Below the pieces are notes generated by a model. The model saw only the letters and a list, made by a program, of their open reading frames with translations. It was not told where the DNA came from and did no database searches. 64,000 nt of DNA from NCBI RefSeq assembly GCF_031020795.1, contig NZ_JAVHJP010000001.1:1028751-1092750 (forward strand), in the 5' to 3' direction. Both the position numbers and the translations under genes were made by a program. Shown here in pieces: positions 26,649-34,850 of the stretch (positions within the stretch are counted from its first letter, which is position 1; the number at the start of each line of letters is the position of its first letter). The DNA comes from Hydrogenophaga pseudoflava. Its GTDB lineage: Bacteria > Pseudomonadota > Gammaproteobacteria > Burkholderiales > Burkholderiaceae_C.

Positions 26649-27758
26649 ATGCGACCGCCCCACCCCTTCTGCCTCCGCACCTGGTTCAGCGCCCTGATCC
26701 TCGTCATGCTGGCCACCTTGCTGCCGGCGCAGGCGTCCGAGGCGGACTGGGACCGGGTGCTGAACCGCATCGATGCGGAAGGACTCAACATCCACAGCGT
26801 GCTGGTGCTGCGCGGGGACCGCCTCGTCGCCGAGCGCTACCGCAGCGGGCAGGACCGGGGGCTGTACAGCCTCTGGTCGTCCTGTCGGCACTTCGGCCCC
26901 GACGACCTGCACGACATGCGGTCGATCAGCAAGAGCGTGGTCGGCCTGGTGTACGGCGTCCTGCTGGCGCGCCAGGAAGTCCCGGACCTGGACACGACGG
27001 TTGCGTCGCTGTACCCCGACCATCCGGCGCTCGATCAACCGCCGAAAAACGCGATCCGCATCCGGGACCTGCTGACGATGAGCGCCGGCCTGGCGTGGGA
27101 CGAACCGTCTCCCGTGCGACGCACATCCGATGACGACCAGACGCCCCTGACCTGGACGGGCTCTTTCTATGCCACCGTGTTCGGGCGCGAGGTCGTGGCC
27201 CGCCCGGGCCAGACCTTCGTCTACAGCGGCGGGCTGACGTCGGTGCTGGTCGACGTCATCGAACGCTCCACCGGCCGCCCGTGGAACGAGGTGGTCGATG
27301 CCGAGCTGTTCCAGCCGCTCGGCATACAGACCTGGACCTGGGGCCGTGACCTCCGGGGCCGCGCCGTTGCGCACGCCGGCCTGCGCCTGCGCCCGCGCGA
27401 TCTGCTGAAGATCGGCACCTTGGTGTTGCAGGGCGGGCAATGGCAAGGACGGCAGGTCGTGCCATCGGCCTGGGTCCGGGCCACCACCACCGCCCAGATC
27501 CGGGCCAGCGACCGCTTCGGCTACGGCTTCCAGTGGTGGACCAGCGAACAACCCGCTGCGGGTCGATCGTGGGCGGTGGTCCAGGCCATCGGCAACGGGG
27601 GGCAGCGGCTCTTCGTGGTTCCTGGCCTTGACCTGGTGGTGGCCATGACGGCCGGGGACTACGGCCAGCCCGCCATCCTGACGGCCGAGGACGCTGTATT
27701 CGCCACGCTGCTGGCGCTCGCCGCCGGCGAGCCTCCGCCCGCGGCAACGGCCAGGTAA
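26649..27758 (+). CDS. Exported serine hydrolase of the class C beta-lactamase fold
   Basis: A 369-residue protein with an N-terminal signal peptide (hydrophobic FSALILVMLATLLPAQAS). The SxxK catalytic motif is visible as SISK within MRSISKSVVGLVYG, and the second motif as YSGG in FVYSGGLTSVL (YxN position altered to YSG). A late GNGGQRLFVVP takes the place of the KTG/HxG box. These features place it with COG1680 esterases/peptidases rather than true beta-lactamases. GGAG lies about 10 bases upstream of the chosen ATG; the frame is open further upstream but without a ribosome site. Its last 100 bases overlap the convergent TetR gene. Substrate unknown. Confidence 0.82.
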   Translation: MRPPHPFCLRTWFSALILVMLATLLPAQASEADWDRVLNRIDAEGLNIHSVLVLRGDRLVAERYRSGQDRGLYSLWSSCRHFGPDDLHDMRSISKSVVGLVYGVLLARQEVPDLDTTVASLYPDHPALDQPPKNAIRIRDLLTMSAGLAWDEPSPVRRTSDDDQTPLTWTGSFYATVFGREVVARPGQTFVYSGGLTSVLVDVIERSTGRPWNEVVDAELFQPLGIQTWTWGRDLRGRAVAHAGLRLRPRDLLKIGTLVLQGGQWQGRQVVPSAWVRATTTAQIRASDRFGYGFQWWTSEQPAAGRSWAVVQAIGNGGQRLFVVPGLDLVVAMTAGDYGQPAILTAEDAVFATLLALAAGEPPPAATAR

Positions 27759-28363
27759 GCGTGGACCAGGCGAACCGCTTCGTCCTCCAGCGCCTGGTCG
27801 GACGCGGGCAGTGCCCCCGCGTCTTCGGTCAAGGCCCGGGCGATCCCCAGCACGGCGCGCGAGATGACAAACAGCTGCGCATCGGTCAGGGAACGGCCCG
27901 CCAGCGGACCGCGGGGGTGCGACACGATGTGCCCCACCTGCGCCCGCACCTGATCGGCGTCGTCGCCCGCCAGGCCGGCACCGATGTAGGCGCTCAGCAA
28001 GGTCCGGCGCAGGCCGGCATCCTGCCGGTGGCGCTGGAACAGCACACGGACGATGGCACGCACAGGGTCTGCGTCCTGCGCCGCCCCGGCCTCCAGCGCA
28101 TCCGCCACCGCCTGCCGGTCCGCCTGCAGCAGCCGGCGCGCCAACGCCACCAGAATCGACTGCTTGTTGGGGAAGTAGCCGTACAGCGTGCCGATGCTCA
28201 CACCCGCCCGCTCGGCGATCCGGTTGGTGTTGAAGCCCGCCAGTCCCTGCTGCTGGAGCTGGCGCCAGGCCGCCTCCAGGATCACGGCCACGGTTTCGTG
28301 CGCCCGCACCTGGCGAGGGCGGCGGCGTGTGAGGGGATCGGTTTTTTTCCGCTGGGCGCTCAT
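27659..28363 (-). CDS. TetR family transcriptional regulator
   Basis: A 234-residue regulator. The helix-turn-helix is clear: AWRQLQQQGLAGFNTNRIAERAGVSIGTLYGYFPNKQSIL, about residues 28-67. The C-terminal domain fits TetR up to about residue 205 (LVHAYLAVA). The remaining serine/alanine-rich tail lies entirely inside the convergent hydrolase gene and looks like read-through into antisense sequence. The start has no strong ribosome site; the frame is open upstream. It is divergent from the DUF1499 gene by 58 bases, so that gene or itself may be its target. Confidence 0.85.
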   Translation of the reverse strand: MSAQRKKTDPLTRRRPRQVRAHETVAVILEAAWRQLQQQGLAGFNTNRIAERAGVSIGTLYGYFPNKQSILVALARRLLQADRQAVADALEAGAAQDADPVRAIVRVLFQRHRQDAGLRRTLLSAYIGAGLAGDDADQVRAQVGHIVSHPRGPLAGRSLTDAQLFVISRAVLGIARALTEDAGALPASDQALEDEAVRLVHAYLAVAAGGGSPAASASSVANTASSAVRMAGWP

Positions 28364-28421
28364 AGGCCTCATTCTGGACTTGGCGCCACAATGGGCCGCT
28401 TCAATCACCCGGAGGTTCCGC

Positions 28422-28916
28422 ATGGCCCGGCTCAAGTGGATCGTGTTCGCCCTGCTGGCGCTGGCCGTTGCCGCCGTGCTGGCCGGACAGCTGGGCCTGC
28501 TCGGCGGGCGCATGCCCGACGACCTGGGCGTGAAGGATGGCCGGCTCAAACCGCCGTCCACCACACCCAACAGCGTCAGCAGCCAGGCGGCGCTCCACCC
28601 CGACCACCCGATGCGCGCCTACGCCGAGATCGCGCCGCTGCCGATCCAAGGCGACGGACCTTCCACCCTGGCCCGCCTGCGGCAGCAGCTGCAAGCCATG
28701 CCAGGCGTGAAGATCGTCCGGGACAACGGCGACGGCTACTTGTACGCGCAGTGCACCACGCGCTGGATGAAGTTCATCGACGACATCGAACTCTGGGTCG
28801 ACCCGGTCCACCACGTGGTGCAGGTGCGCTCCGCCTCGCGCGTGGGGCGCAAGGACTTCGGGGTGAACCGGGAGCGGGTGGAGGCACTGCGGGCGGGGTT
28901 GGCGGGGAAGGGGTGA
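28422..28916 (+). CDS. DUF1499 domain protein
   Basis: A 164-residue protein with one N-terminal membrane segment (IVFALLALAVAAVLAGQLGLL) and then a DUF1499 domain starting at NSVSSQA near residue 50. The closing motif VVQVRSASRVGRKDFGVNRERV near residues 128-147 is the most conserved part. GGAGG precedes the ATG by 6 bases. Function unknown. The last 163 bases are present again at 30653-30816 in a shorter, diverged copy. Confidence 0.87.
   Translation: MARLKWIVFALLALAVAAVLAGQLGLLGGRMPDDLGVKDGRLKPPSTTPNSVSSQAALHPDHPMRAYAEIAPLPIQGDGPSTLARLRQQLQAMPGVKIVRDNGDGYLYAQCTTRWMKFIDDIELWVDPVHHVVQVRSASRVGRKDFGVNRERVEALRAGLAGKG
28754..28916 (+). repeat. DUF1499 3' segment, copy 1 of a direct repeat
   Basis: This 163-base stretch, the 3' end of the intact DUF1499 gene, matches 30653-30816. 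A hand alignment shows 15 mismatches in the first 138 positions without gaps, then a one-base length difference. Flanking sequence is unrelated. Confidence 0.9.
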
Positions 28917-28983
28917 ACCCGGGCCACGACCCGAAGCGCATGTCGCCCTGCATGAGCACCGTTTCGCGGAGGCCCTTTTCCAC

Positions 28984-29577
28984 ATGAACTGTCTTGTCGT
29001 GGTCGCGCACCCTGTCGCCGACAGCCTGTGCCATGCCTTGGCTCAGTGCGCCATCCAGGCGCTGACCGAAGCCGGGCACACGGTGCAGGTCGAACCTCTC
29101 TATCAGAACGAGTTCTCGCCTTCGCTGACCGCGAGTGAGCGCCAGAGCTACTACCACCTCCCGTTTGATTCCTCGGCCGTCCAGCCTCAGGTTTCGCATT
29201 TGCTCTCCGCTGAAGCGCTCGTGCTGGTGTTTCCTACTTGGTGGTTTGGCTTCCCGGCCATCCTGAAGGGGTGGTTCGACCGCGTCTGGGCGCCTGGCAT
29301 TGCCTACGACCACGGCACCGATCTGGGCTCGATCACGCCAAGGCTCCTCAAGTTGCGGCGAGCGCTTGCCATCACGTCGCTGGGTTCCCCGTGGTGGGTG
29401 GACCGCCTGCTGTTGCGGCAGCCTGTGAAACGGGTGTTGAAAACGGCGCTCATTGGCACATGCGCGCCCGCATGCCGGTTCGAGATGCTGTCGCTCTACA
29501 AGGCGGAGCGCCTCTCTCCCAATGAGGTCGAAGCGTTCTGTTCACGCATTCAAAGAAGGCTCGCCCAATGGTCGTAG
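28984..29577 (+). CDS. NAD(P)H-dependent oxidoreductase, flavodoxin-like fold
   Basis: A 197-residue protein of the NQO1/KefF/MdaB type flavin oxidoreductase group. MNCLVVVAHPVADSLCHAL is the FMN/FAD phosphate-binding start. VLVFPTWWFGFPAILKGWFDRVWAPGIAY near residues 80-108 is the conserved flavin-ring loop. It should reduce quinones or similar electrophiles. Codon and base use are visibly less GC-rich than in the flanking genes. It lies between the intact and partial DUF1499 copies, followed 43 bases later by a hydrolase gene, suggesting the two were acquired together. Confidence 0.85.
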   Translation: MNCLVVVAHPVADSLCHALAQCAIQALTEAGHTVQVEPLYQNEFSPSLTASERQSYYHLPFDSSAVQPQVSHLLSAEALVLVFPTWWFGFPAILKGWFDRVWAPGIAYDHGTDLGSITPRLLKLRRALAITSLGSPWWVDRLLLRQPVKRVLKTALIGTCAPACRFEMLSLYKAERLSPNEVEAFCSRIQRRLAQWS

Positions 29578-29620
29578 CCGGCGCTACCCGGCAGCCGCAC
29601 CCCATGGCACCAAGCACATC

Positions 29621-30682
29621 ATGTCCAACCTCAAGAACTGGGCCTTCCTCCAGCGGTTTCGCCTCCTCGTCTTCGCGCTGGGCACCGCATGCCTGGCCGT
29701 GCTGGCCGGCGCCGTCTATCAATCGCAAAAGACTGCCGCGGATCTGAAAAAATTCCCGCCCCCGGGGCGCATGATTCCAGTCAATGGATTCAACCTCCAT
29801 CTGTTCTGCATCGGCTCCGGTTCTCCAACCGTCGTTCTGGAGGCTGGGCTGGGTGAAAGCTCTTTGAGCTGGTCTTTGGTTCAACCCAGGCTGGCGCAGA
29901 ACCTGCGGGTTTGCTCATATGACCGTCCAGGGCTTGGCTGGAGCGATCTGATCAATGCGCCCATCCAGGTCGACGACGTGGCCAGGAATCTGCATGCGCT
30001 GCTGAACAACGCGGGCATTTCTCCGCCTTATGTATTGGTCGGGCACTCCCGTGGAGGCATTTACGTGCGCGCGTTTCACCGGCTGTTTCCCGGGGAGACG
30101 CGCGGCATGGTCCTGGTCGATTCGGCCCATGAGCAAGGCCCTCTGCACCAGTATCCGCATGCCGCATGGGCGTATCTGACGCAAGCCGTGCAGATGGCGA
30201 TTGCCGAGCCCTTGTCCCGCATCGGCCTGGTCAGGCTGATGGGCCTGGCCGACGCCGACCGCAGACCTTCCCCGTTGCCACCGGATGTGCTGGCGGCGAA
30301 AACCGCTGTGCAGAACCGAACGGACACCGCGCGCGCAGTGGTCCATGAAATGGCCGTCATGCGCCAAAGCCTCAGCGCAACCACACCTCCTCCAGCCAGC
30401 TTGGGAAGGCTTCCCTTGCTGGTGCTGACGGCCGGCAACCTAGTGGACCAGAGCCTGGTCACGCGCGACGCCGAGAAATCTGGCCAAGACATCGAAACAG
30501 AGAGAGCACTCGCCCGAATTCGCCAGACCGAACAGGCCGAACTGGCCAGCTTGTCCACCCAGTCAATGCATGTCGTTGTCAAAAACAGCGGTCACTTCAT
30601 CATGCAGGACCAGGTGGACGAGTTTGTCAGGGCCGTGGGGGAATTTGTAAAACACCACGCGCTGGATGGAGTTCTTCGATGA
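29621..30682 (+). CDS. Alpha/beta hydrolase with replaced C-terminus
   Basis: A 353-residue alpha/beta hydrolase. An N-terminal membrane or signal segment (LLVFALGTACLAVLAGAVY) precedes the catalytic domain. The nucleophile elbow is GHSRGG (VLVGHSRGGIYVRAF, near residue 147), the oxyanion part is VLEAGLGESS, and the last catalytic histidine is in KNSGHFIMQDQ near residue 326. The final nine codons (HHALDGVLR) and the stop lie in DUF1499-derived sequence, read in another frame, so the native end was replaced at the junction. The catalytic residues are upstream of it and the protein should still fold. Base composition is lower in GC than the neighbours. Confidence 0.85.
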   Translation: MSNLKNWAFLQRFRLLVFALGTACLAVLAGAVYQSQKTAADLKKFPPPGRMIPVNGFNLHLFCIGSGSPTVVLEAGLGESSLSWSLVQPRLAQNLRVCSYDRPGLGWSDLINAPIQVDDVARNLHALLNNAGISPPYVLVGHSRGGIYVRAFHRLFPGETRGMVLVDSAHEQGPLHQYPHAAWAYLTQAVQMAIAEPLSRIGLVRLMGLADADRRPSPLPPDVLAAKTAVQNRTDTARAVVHEMAVMRQSLSATTPPPASLGRLPLLVLTAGNLVDQSLVTRDAEKSGQDIETERALARIRQTEQAELASLSTQSMHVVVKNSGHFIMQDQVDEFVRAVGEFVKHHALDGVLR

Positions 30683-30816
30683 CCTCGACCGCTGGGTCGA
30701 CCCGGTGAACCAGGTGGTGCAGGTGCGCTCGGCCTCGCGCGTGGGGCGCAAGGATTTTGGCGTGAACCGGGAGCGGGTGGAGACGCTGCGAAGGGTGGGC
30801 TGGCGGGGCGGGGTGA
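30653..30816 (+). pseudogene. Truncated DUF1499 fragment, copy 2 of the direct repeat
   Basis: This is a DUF1499 C-terminal remnant. The reading frame from 30666 encodes a close match to residues about 112-150 of the intact protein at 28422, including VVQVRSASRVGRKDFGVNRERV. It has no upstream half, no start region and a one-base shift before the shared stop. The fragment begins exactly where the hydrolase gene's native sequence ends. It is best explained as the right end of a duplicated or interrupted DUF1499 gene. Confidence 0.85.
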
Positions 30817-30821
30817 ACGCT

Positions 30822-31544
30822 CTAGCCCCGGGGCCCCGTGTGCGCTGGCGGTAGCCTTGGGGACGTGCTGTCAATAGGTCCCTCGAACAAGCCCAACCTT
30901 CCGATCAGATCCAACACCACGCCATCAATCTGCACGCGTATCGCATCGCGAACAGCCCCATCCACCCTGGGGTGAAGGGTGGGCCCTTTCTCAAGTGCCA
31001 CAAAAGGAAGGCGCTGGAAGCTCTCCGAAGACACCATATGAACCTCTTGTGGGTGGGACGGATTCAGGATGCGGGCATCCAGTTGGACGTAGGTTGCAGA
31101 TGCAGCCTCCATGCCAAACCAAGTGTGCTGACGAAGCCCGATGCCGCTGACGTAGGGCGGTCGGTTGAACACCTTGTCCGGCCCATAGCCTGGAGCGATG
31201 ACCAACACGACCTCGTTGGTCGTGTCGATCATCTGGGCAAGGCCGACCTGTGCTCCCGGCTGAAGAACAAGGGCACGGGCCTTCCGACCAGCCTGACGCA
31301 GCACGGCGACGCTGCGCTCTTCGATCCAATGTTTGATGGCCCAGTCCGGGTCCGAATGAACGGCAGACTCATTGTTCAAAGGCGTCGTCCCCACCCAGGA
31401 CAGCGACAGCTCGTTGGGAACCCTCACCACCACGACCAAACCCTTGTCTCCCACTTGCGACCGTATCCGCAAGGGATCGACAGACCCACACCCTGCGAGG
31501 ATCGCAGAAGCAGCCAGACACATCGCCAAGAGCAGTTTTTTCAT
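30822..31544 (-). CDS. Lipoprotein of unknown function, paralogue of the next gene
   Basis: A 240-residue protein beginning with a lipoprotein signal, MKKLLLAMCLAASAILAGC, lipobox LAGC. The mature part has no family I recognise, but shares clear landmarks with the adjacent 290-residue protein: LSLSWVGTTPLNNE against LRLSWRGTTPFNNE, a GIGLRQHTW against GLGIAQRSI segment, and a matching amphipathic C-terminus (IRVQIDGVVLDLIGRLGL). The open frame extends 20 codons upstream but the signal peptide fixes this start. Less GC-rich than the flanking genome. Probably attached to the inner or outer membrane, facing the periplasm. Confidence 0.7.
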   Translation of the reverse strand: MKKLLLAMCLAASAILAGCGSVDPLRIRSQVGDKGLVVVVRVPNELSLSWVGTTPLNNESAVHSDPDWAIKHWIEERSVAVLRQAGRKARALVLQPGAQVGLAQMIDTTNEVVLVIAPGYGPDKVFNRPPYVSGIGLRQHTWFGMEAASATYVQLDARILNPSHPQEVHMVSSESFQRLPFVALEKGPTLHPRVDGAVRDAIRVQIDGVVLDLIGRLGLFEGPIDSTSPRLPPAHTGPRG

Positions 31545-31616
31545 CGTTTCTTTATCCAGTTTCAGTTCCGTCTCGTCCGCCCCGATGGTCAGACGGAAGC
31601 ACACACGCCGCCACCC

Positions 31617-32489
31617 TCAAGGTCTTGAGTCGGCAGCTCCCGACGGCCCAGGAATCCCCCGCCCCTCCACCGCTGCAGGTGCCACCGGATAGGCGCTGGC
31701 CGATGGTCTGGCGGGCTGCGCCGCCGGCGCCACCGCGGGTGGAGCGACAGGAGCCGCAGTTGGCGCCGGCGCGGGAGCAGGCGCCACCGCCTTGCCCAGC
31801 CCCAGTTGGCTCACCAGGCTCTGCAGCGCCGCGTCCACCTGCACCTTGAGCGACTCCCGCGCCGCGGCGGCCACGTCGTCGTTGAGCCGCGGGCCGGTCA
31901 GCAGGGCGGGCGCAGGCACGCGCTGGGCGGTGTGCACCGTGGCCTCGCCGAGCACGGCGCCGAAGGTGCTGGGCACCAGCAGGTCGGCGCGCAACGAGAC
32001 GTGCGCGGCGGATTCGGTGTTGACCCGCACGATGCTGCGCTGCGCGATGCCCAAACCATTGAAGCCCTCCCGGGTCGCCCAGAGGCTGTCGCCAGAGGGT
32101 GCGGCCGAGAGCAGCAGCACGTGGTCGGTGGGGGTCCTGAGTTCCTTCAGCTCCTTGAGCGCTTCCTCGCGGCGGGTCGAGGTGATGGTGACGCGCTGCA
32201 CGCTGGAGAAGCGCCCCGAGGCCTTGAGCAGTTCCACCGTGCTGTTCTCCAGCTGCTCCTTGAGCCCCCAGCCCGGCACGAAGGCTTCGCCGAATTCGTT
32301 GTTGAACGGCGTGGTGCCGCGCCAGGACAGGCGCAGGGTGGTGCCCACGGTGCTGATGACGGTGATGGAGCGGCCCTGCAGCCGCGCCTGCACGCTGGGT
32401 CTGTCGACGGTGGCGCAGCCGGTCAGGCCCAGGCTGGCCAGCGGCAGGACGGATGAACGAAGCAGGAGCTGTCGGCGGGTGATGGGCAT
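31617..32489 (-). CDS. Lipoprotein of unknown function with proline/alanine-rich tail
   Basis: A 290-residue protein. The N-terminus MPITRRQLLLRSS has a twin-arginine-like start, followed by a hydrophobic run and a lipobox LTGC. The central domain is paralogous to the neighbour at 30822-31544 (shared WxGTTPxNNE motif). The C-terminal 60 residues are a low-complexity proline/alanine stretch (APAPAPAPTAAPVAPPA), suggesting an extended linker that crosses the periplasm. No enzymatic motif is visible. Function unknown; the tandem arrangement with opposite signal types argues for divergence after duplication. Confidence 0.72.
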   Translation of the reverse strand: MPITRRQLLLRSSVLPLASLGLTGCATVDRPSVQARLQGRSITVISTVGTTLRLSWRGTTPFNNEFGEAFVPGWGLKEQLENSTVELLKASGRFSSVQRVTITSTRREEALKELKELRTPTDHVLLLSAAPSGDSLWATREGFNGLGIAQRSIVRVNTESAAHVSLRADLLVPSTFGAVLGEATVHTAQRVPAPALLTGPRLNDDVAAAARESLKVQVDAALQSLVSQLGLGKAVAPAPAPAPTAAPVAPPAVAPAAQPARPSASAYPVAPAAVEGRGIPGPSGAADSRP

Positions 32490-32498
32490 GGCGCGTTT

Positions 32499-33161
32499 TT
32501 ACCGCAGCGCGGGCAGCAAGCGCGCCAGCTCGCCCATGTGAGGAACGACGCGCGCCACCGGCAGCCCGTCGAAGGCACGGCCGTCGCCGTGCGGGCAGTA
32601 GCCCCAGACGGTGGCGCCGGCGGCCAGGCCCGCCTGCGCGCCTGTGGCGGTGTCTTCGATCACCAGGCAGCGCGTGGGGTCGACGCCCAGGTGCGCCGCC
32701 GCGGCGAGGTACACATCGGGGTGCGGCTTGGAGCGCGGCAGGTCGTGGCCGCTGAAGATGCGGTCTTCGAAGTACGGTGCCATGCCGGCCATGCCGATCT
32801 GCATCACCACCTTGGGCCGGTCGGCGCCCGAGGCGCAGGCGATGCGGCCCGCGGTGTGGGTGTGCGCGGCAACCACCGCGTCCAGCGCGCCGGCCACAGC
32901 CTTCAGCTCGGCCACCAGACGCTGGTTGCGCCGCTCGTAGAACGCCCGCATCCACTCTTCGGTCAGTGGCTGTCCGGTTTCCGCTTCGATGAGGGCGCGC
33001 TGGTCGCGCACCGCGCGACCGATGAAATGGTGCTCGCACTCGGCGGCCGTGAGCGCCCAGCCGGCCTCGTTGAGCATCTGGCGCAGCACGCCGTTGGTGA
33101 TGGGCTCGCTGTCCACCAGCACGCCGTCGCAGTCGAACAGGACCGCTTCAAACCGTTCCAT
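32499..33161 (-). CDS. HAD superfamily phosphatase, beta-phosphoglucomutase-like
   Basis: A 220-residue HAD-IA hydrolase. Motif I is FDCDGVLVDSE (residues 9-19, nucleophile aspartate), motif II is in CASGADRPK, and motif IV is VIEDTATGAQAGLAAGA near residue 173. A cap domain of about 60 residues follows motif I. Such enzymes dephosphorylate sugar phosphates, phosphoglycolate or nucleotides, and the substrate cannot be named. Its start overlaps the stop of the YchJ gene by one base. Confidence 0.88.
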   Translation of the reverse strand: MERFEAVLFDCDGVLVDSEPITNGVLRQMLNEAGWALTAAECEHHFIGRAVRDQRALIEAETGQPLTEEWMRAFYERRNQRLVAELKAVAGALDAVVAAHTHTAGRIACASGADRPKVVMQIGMAGMAPYFEDRIFSGHDLPRSKPHPDVYLAAAAHLGVDPTRCLVIEDTATGAQAGLAAGATVWGYCPHGDGRAFDGLPVARVVPHMGELARLLPALR

Positions 33162-33565
33162 CAATGCATGTCTCCATCCACGTAATACCAGCGCCCGCCC
33201 TCGCGCAGGAAGCGGCTGGTTTCGTGCAGGCGCACGCCCCGGCCACCGACGCGCGAACGGGCGACGAACTCGACCTCGGCGTGGTCGGCATCGACCTCGC
33301 GGTGGCGCTTCACCTCCAGCCCCAGCCACTTCTGCCCCGGCTCCAGCGTGAGCCCGGCGGGGCGGGTGCGGGTGTGCCAGCTGGCTTCCAGGTACTCCAC
33401 CCGCCCGAGCACAAAGGCGCTGTAGCGCGAGCGCATCAGGCGCTCTGCATCGGGCGCCGGGGTGTCGTGGTCGAGGTAGCGGCCGCAGCACTGTGCATAG
33501 GCCATTGCGCGGCCGCGTGCATCGCGCTGACCGCAGGGGCAGTCGTCCGGCGGCAAGAAGTTCAT
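33161..33565 (-). CDS. YchJ family SEC-C-like protein
   Basis: A 134-residue protein of the YchJ family. The N-terminal zinc-binding motif is DDCPCGQ...YAQCCGRYLD, residues 7-31, and the conserved ERLMRSRYSAF follows directly. The C-terminal VEFVARSRVGGRGVRLHETSRFLREGGRWYYVDGD matches the NTF2-like domain of this family. Role unknown. It is translationally coupled at both ends: a 1-base overlap with the HAD gene start downstream and a 4-base overlap with the rhodanese gene stop upstream. Confidence 0.92.
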   Translation of the reverse strand: MNFLPPDDCPCGQRDARGRAMAYAQCCGRYLDHDTPAPDAERLMRSRYSAFVLGRVEYLEASWHTRTRPAGLTLEPGQKWLGLEVKRHREVDADHAEVEFVARSRVGGRGVRLHETSRFLREGGRWYYVDGDMH

Positions 33566-33993
33566 CCACGCGCCGCCTTGCTCGCGGCCTTGTGGGCCTC
33601 CAGCGTTTCGGTGGGCGCGCCCTCTTTCACCCAGGCGGCAAAGCCGCCATCGATGTGGGCGACGTTGTTCATGCCCATGTCCTTGAGCGCCTTGGTGGCC
33701 AGCGCGCTGCGCCAGCCGGCGCCGCAGAACAGCACGAACTCCTTGCCCTCGTCCCCGAACACCGGCTTGAAGTAGGGGGATTCGGGGTCGACCCAGAACT
33801 CCAGCATGCCGCGCGGCGCGTGCACGCAACCGGGCACCGTGCCTTCGCGCTCCAGCTCGCGCGGGTCGCGGATGTCGACGACCTGAAGCGTGGGGTCGCT
33901 GCCCAGGCGCGCCCGCACCTGTTCGACGCTGTAGGTGGTGATCTGGGCATTGGCCTCGTCGACGAGGGCGCGGAACCCTTTGGTGATCGGCAT
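33562..33993 (-). CDS. Rhodanese-like domain protein
   Basis: A 143-residue single-domain rhodanese. VVDIRDPRELEREGTVPGCVHAPRGMLEFW near residues 37-66 is the conserved front half, and FVLFCGAGWRSALATKAL near 87-104 carries the active-site cysteine loop CGAGWRS. Such proteins transfer or carry sulfane sulfur. AGGAG lies 7 bases before the ATG. It is the first gene of a compact three-gene minus-strand run with YchJ and the HAD phosphatase. The divergent GST gene begins about 100 bases away. Confidence 0.92.
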   Translation of the reverse strand: MPITKGFRALVDEANAQITTYSVEQVRARLGSDPTLQVVDIRDPRELEREGTVPGCVHAPRGMLEFWVDPESPYFKPVFGDEGKEFVLFCGAGWRSALATKALKDMGMNNVAHIDGGFAAWVKEGAPTETLEAHKAASKAARG

Positions 33994-34094
33994 GGCGGTG
34001 TCTCCTGTCCGGTGGGTGGGCGAAAAGGCCATCGTAGCGCGCCCTGCAGGGCCCGCGCCAAGCTGCTAGGGTACGGGCCGCAAAGGAGATTGCC

Positions 34095-34802
34095 ATGACC
34101 GACCTGTCCGCTTATCCCGTCACCCGCAAGTGGCCCGCAGAGCATCCCGACCGGCTGCAGCTCTACAGCCTGCCCACGCCCAACGGCGTGAAGGTCTCGA
34201 TCATGCTGGAGGAGTGCGGCCTGCCCTACGAGGTGCACCGTGTGAGCTTCGACACCAACGACCAGTTCACGCCCGAGTTCCTGTCACTCAACCCGAACAA
34301 CAAGATCCCCGCCATCCTGGACCCGGCCGGCCCGGGCGGCCAGCCGCTGGCGCTGTGGGAGTCGGGCGCGATCCTGGTCTACCTGGCCGAGAAAACAGGA
34401 AAGCTCCTGCCCGCCGACCCGGCGCGCCGCTACGAGACCCTGCAGTGGCTGATGTTCCAGATGGGCGGGGTCGGCCCGATGTTCGGCCAGGTGGGCTTCT
34501 TCACCATCTTCGGTGGCAAGGACTACGAAGACAAACGCCCGCGCGACCGCTACACCGGCGAGACCAAGCGCCTGCTGGGCGTGCTGAACCAGCGCCTGAA
34601 GGGCCGGAGCTGGGTCATGGGCGACGAGTACACGATCGCCGACATCGCCATCTGGCCCTGGGTGCGCAACCTGGTGGAACGCTACAAGGCCGGCGACCTG
34701 GTGGGCTACGCGGAGTTCACCGAAGTGCAACGCGTGCTGGCCGCGTTTGTGGCACGGCCCGCGGTGGCCAAAGGCCTGACGATTCCGGCTGCGCCGAACT
34801 GA
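34095..34802 (+). CDS. Glutathione S-transferase family protein (YfcG/YghU-like)
   Basis: A 235-residue GST. The thioredoxin-fold N-terminal domain starts at LQLYSLPTPNGVKVSIMLEECG near residue 22, and the glutathione-contact motifs NPNNKIPAILDP and LWESGAILVYLAEKTGKL follow. The C-terminal helical domain (LQWLMFQMGGVGPMFGQVGFF and GRSWVMGDEYTIADIAIWPW) resembles YfcG/YghU disulfide-bond oxidoreductases. AAAGGAGA lies just upstream of the ATG. It appears to be a single-gene unit, divergent from the rhodanese gene. The biological disulfide substrate is not known. Confidence 0.9.
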   Translation: MTDLSAYPVTRKWPAEHPDRLQLYSLPTPNGVKVSIMLEECGLPYEVHRVSFDTNDQFTPEFLSLNPNNKIPAILDPAGPGGQPLALWESGAILVYLAEKTGKLLPADPARRYETLQWLMFQMGGVGPMFGQVGFFTIFGGKDYEDKRPRDRYTGETKRLLGVLNQRLKGRSWVMGDEYTIADIAIWPWVRNLVERYKAGDLVGYAEFTEVQRVLAAFVARPAVAKGLTIPAAPN

Positions 34803-34850
34803 GGCGCAACAAAAAACACAACCTGCTCGGCGCGCAGTGCCTCGGCCCAG

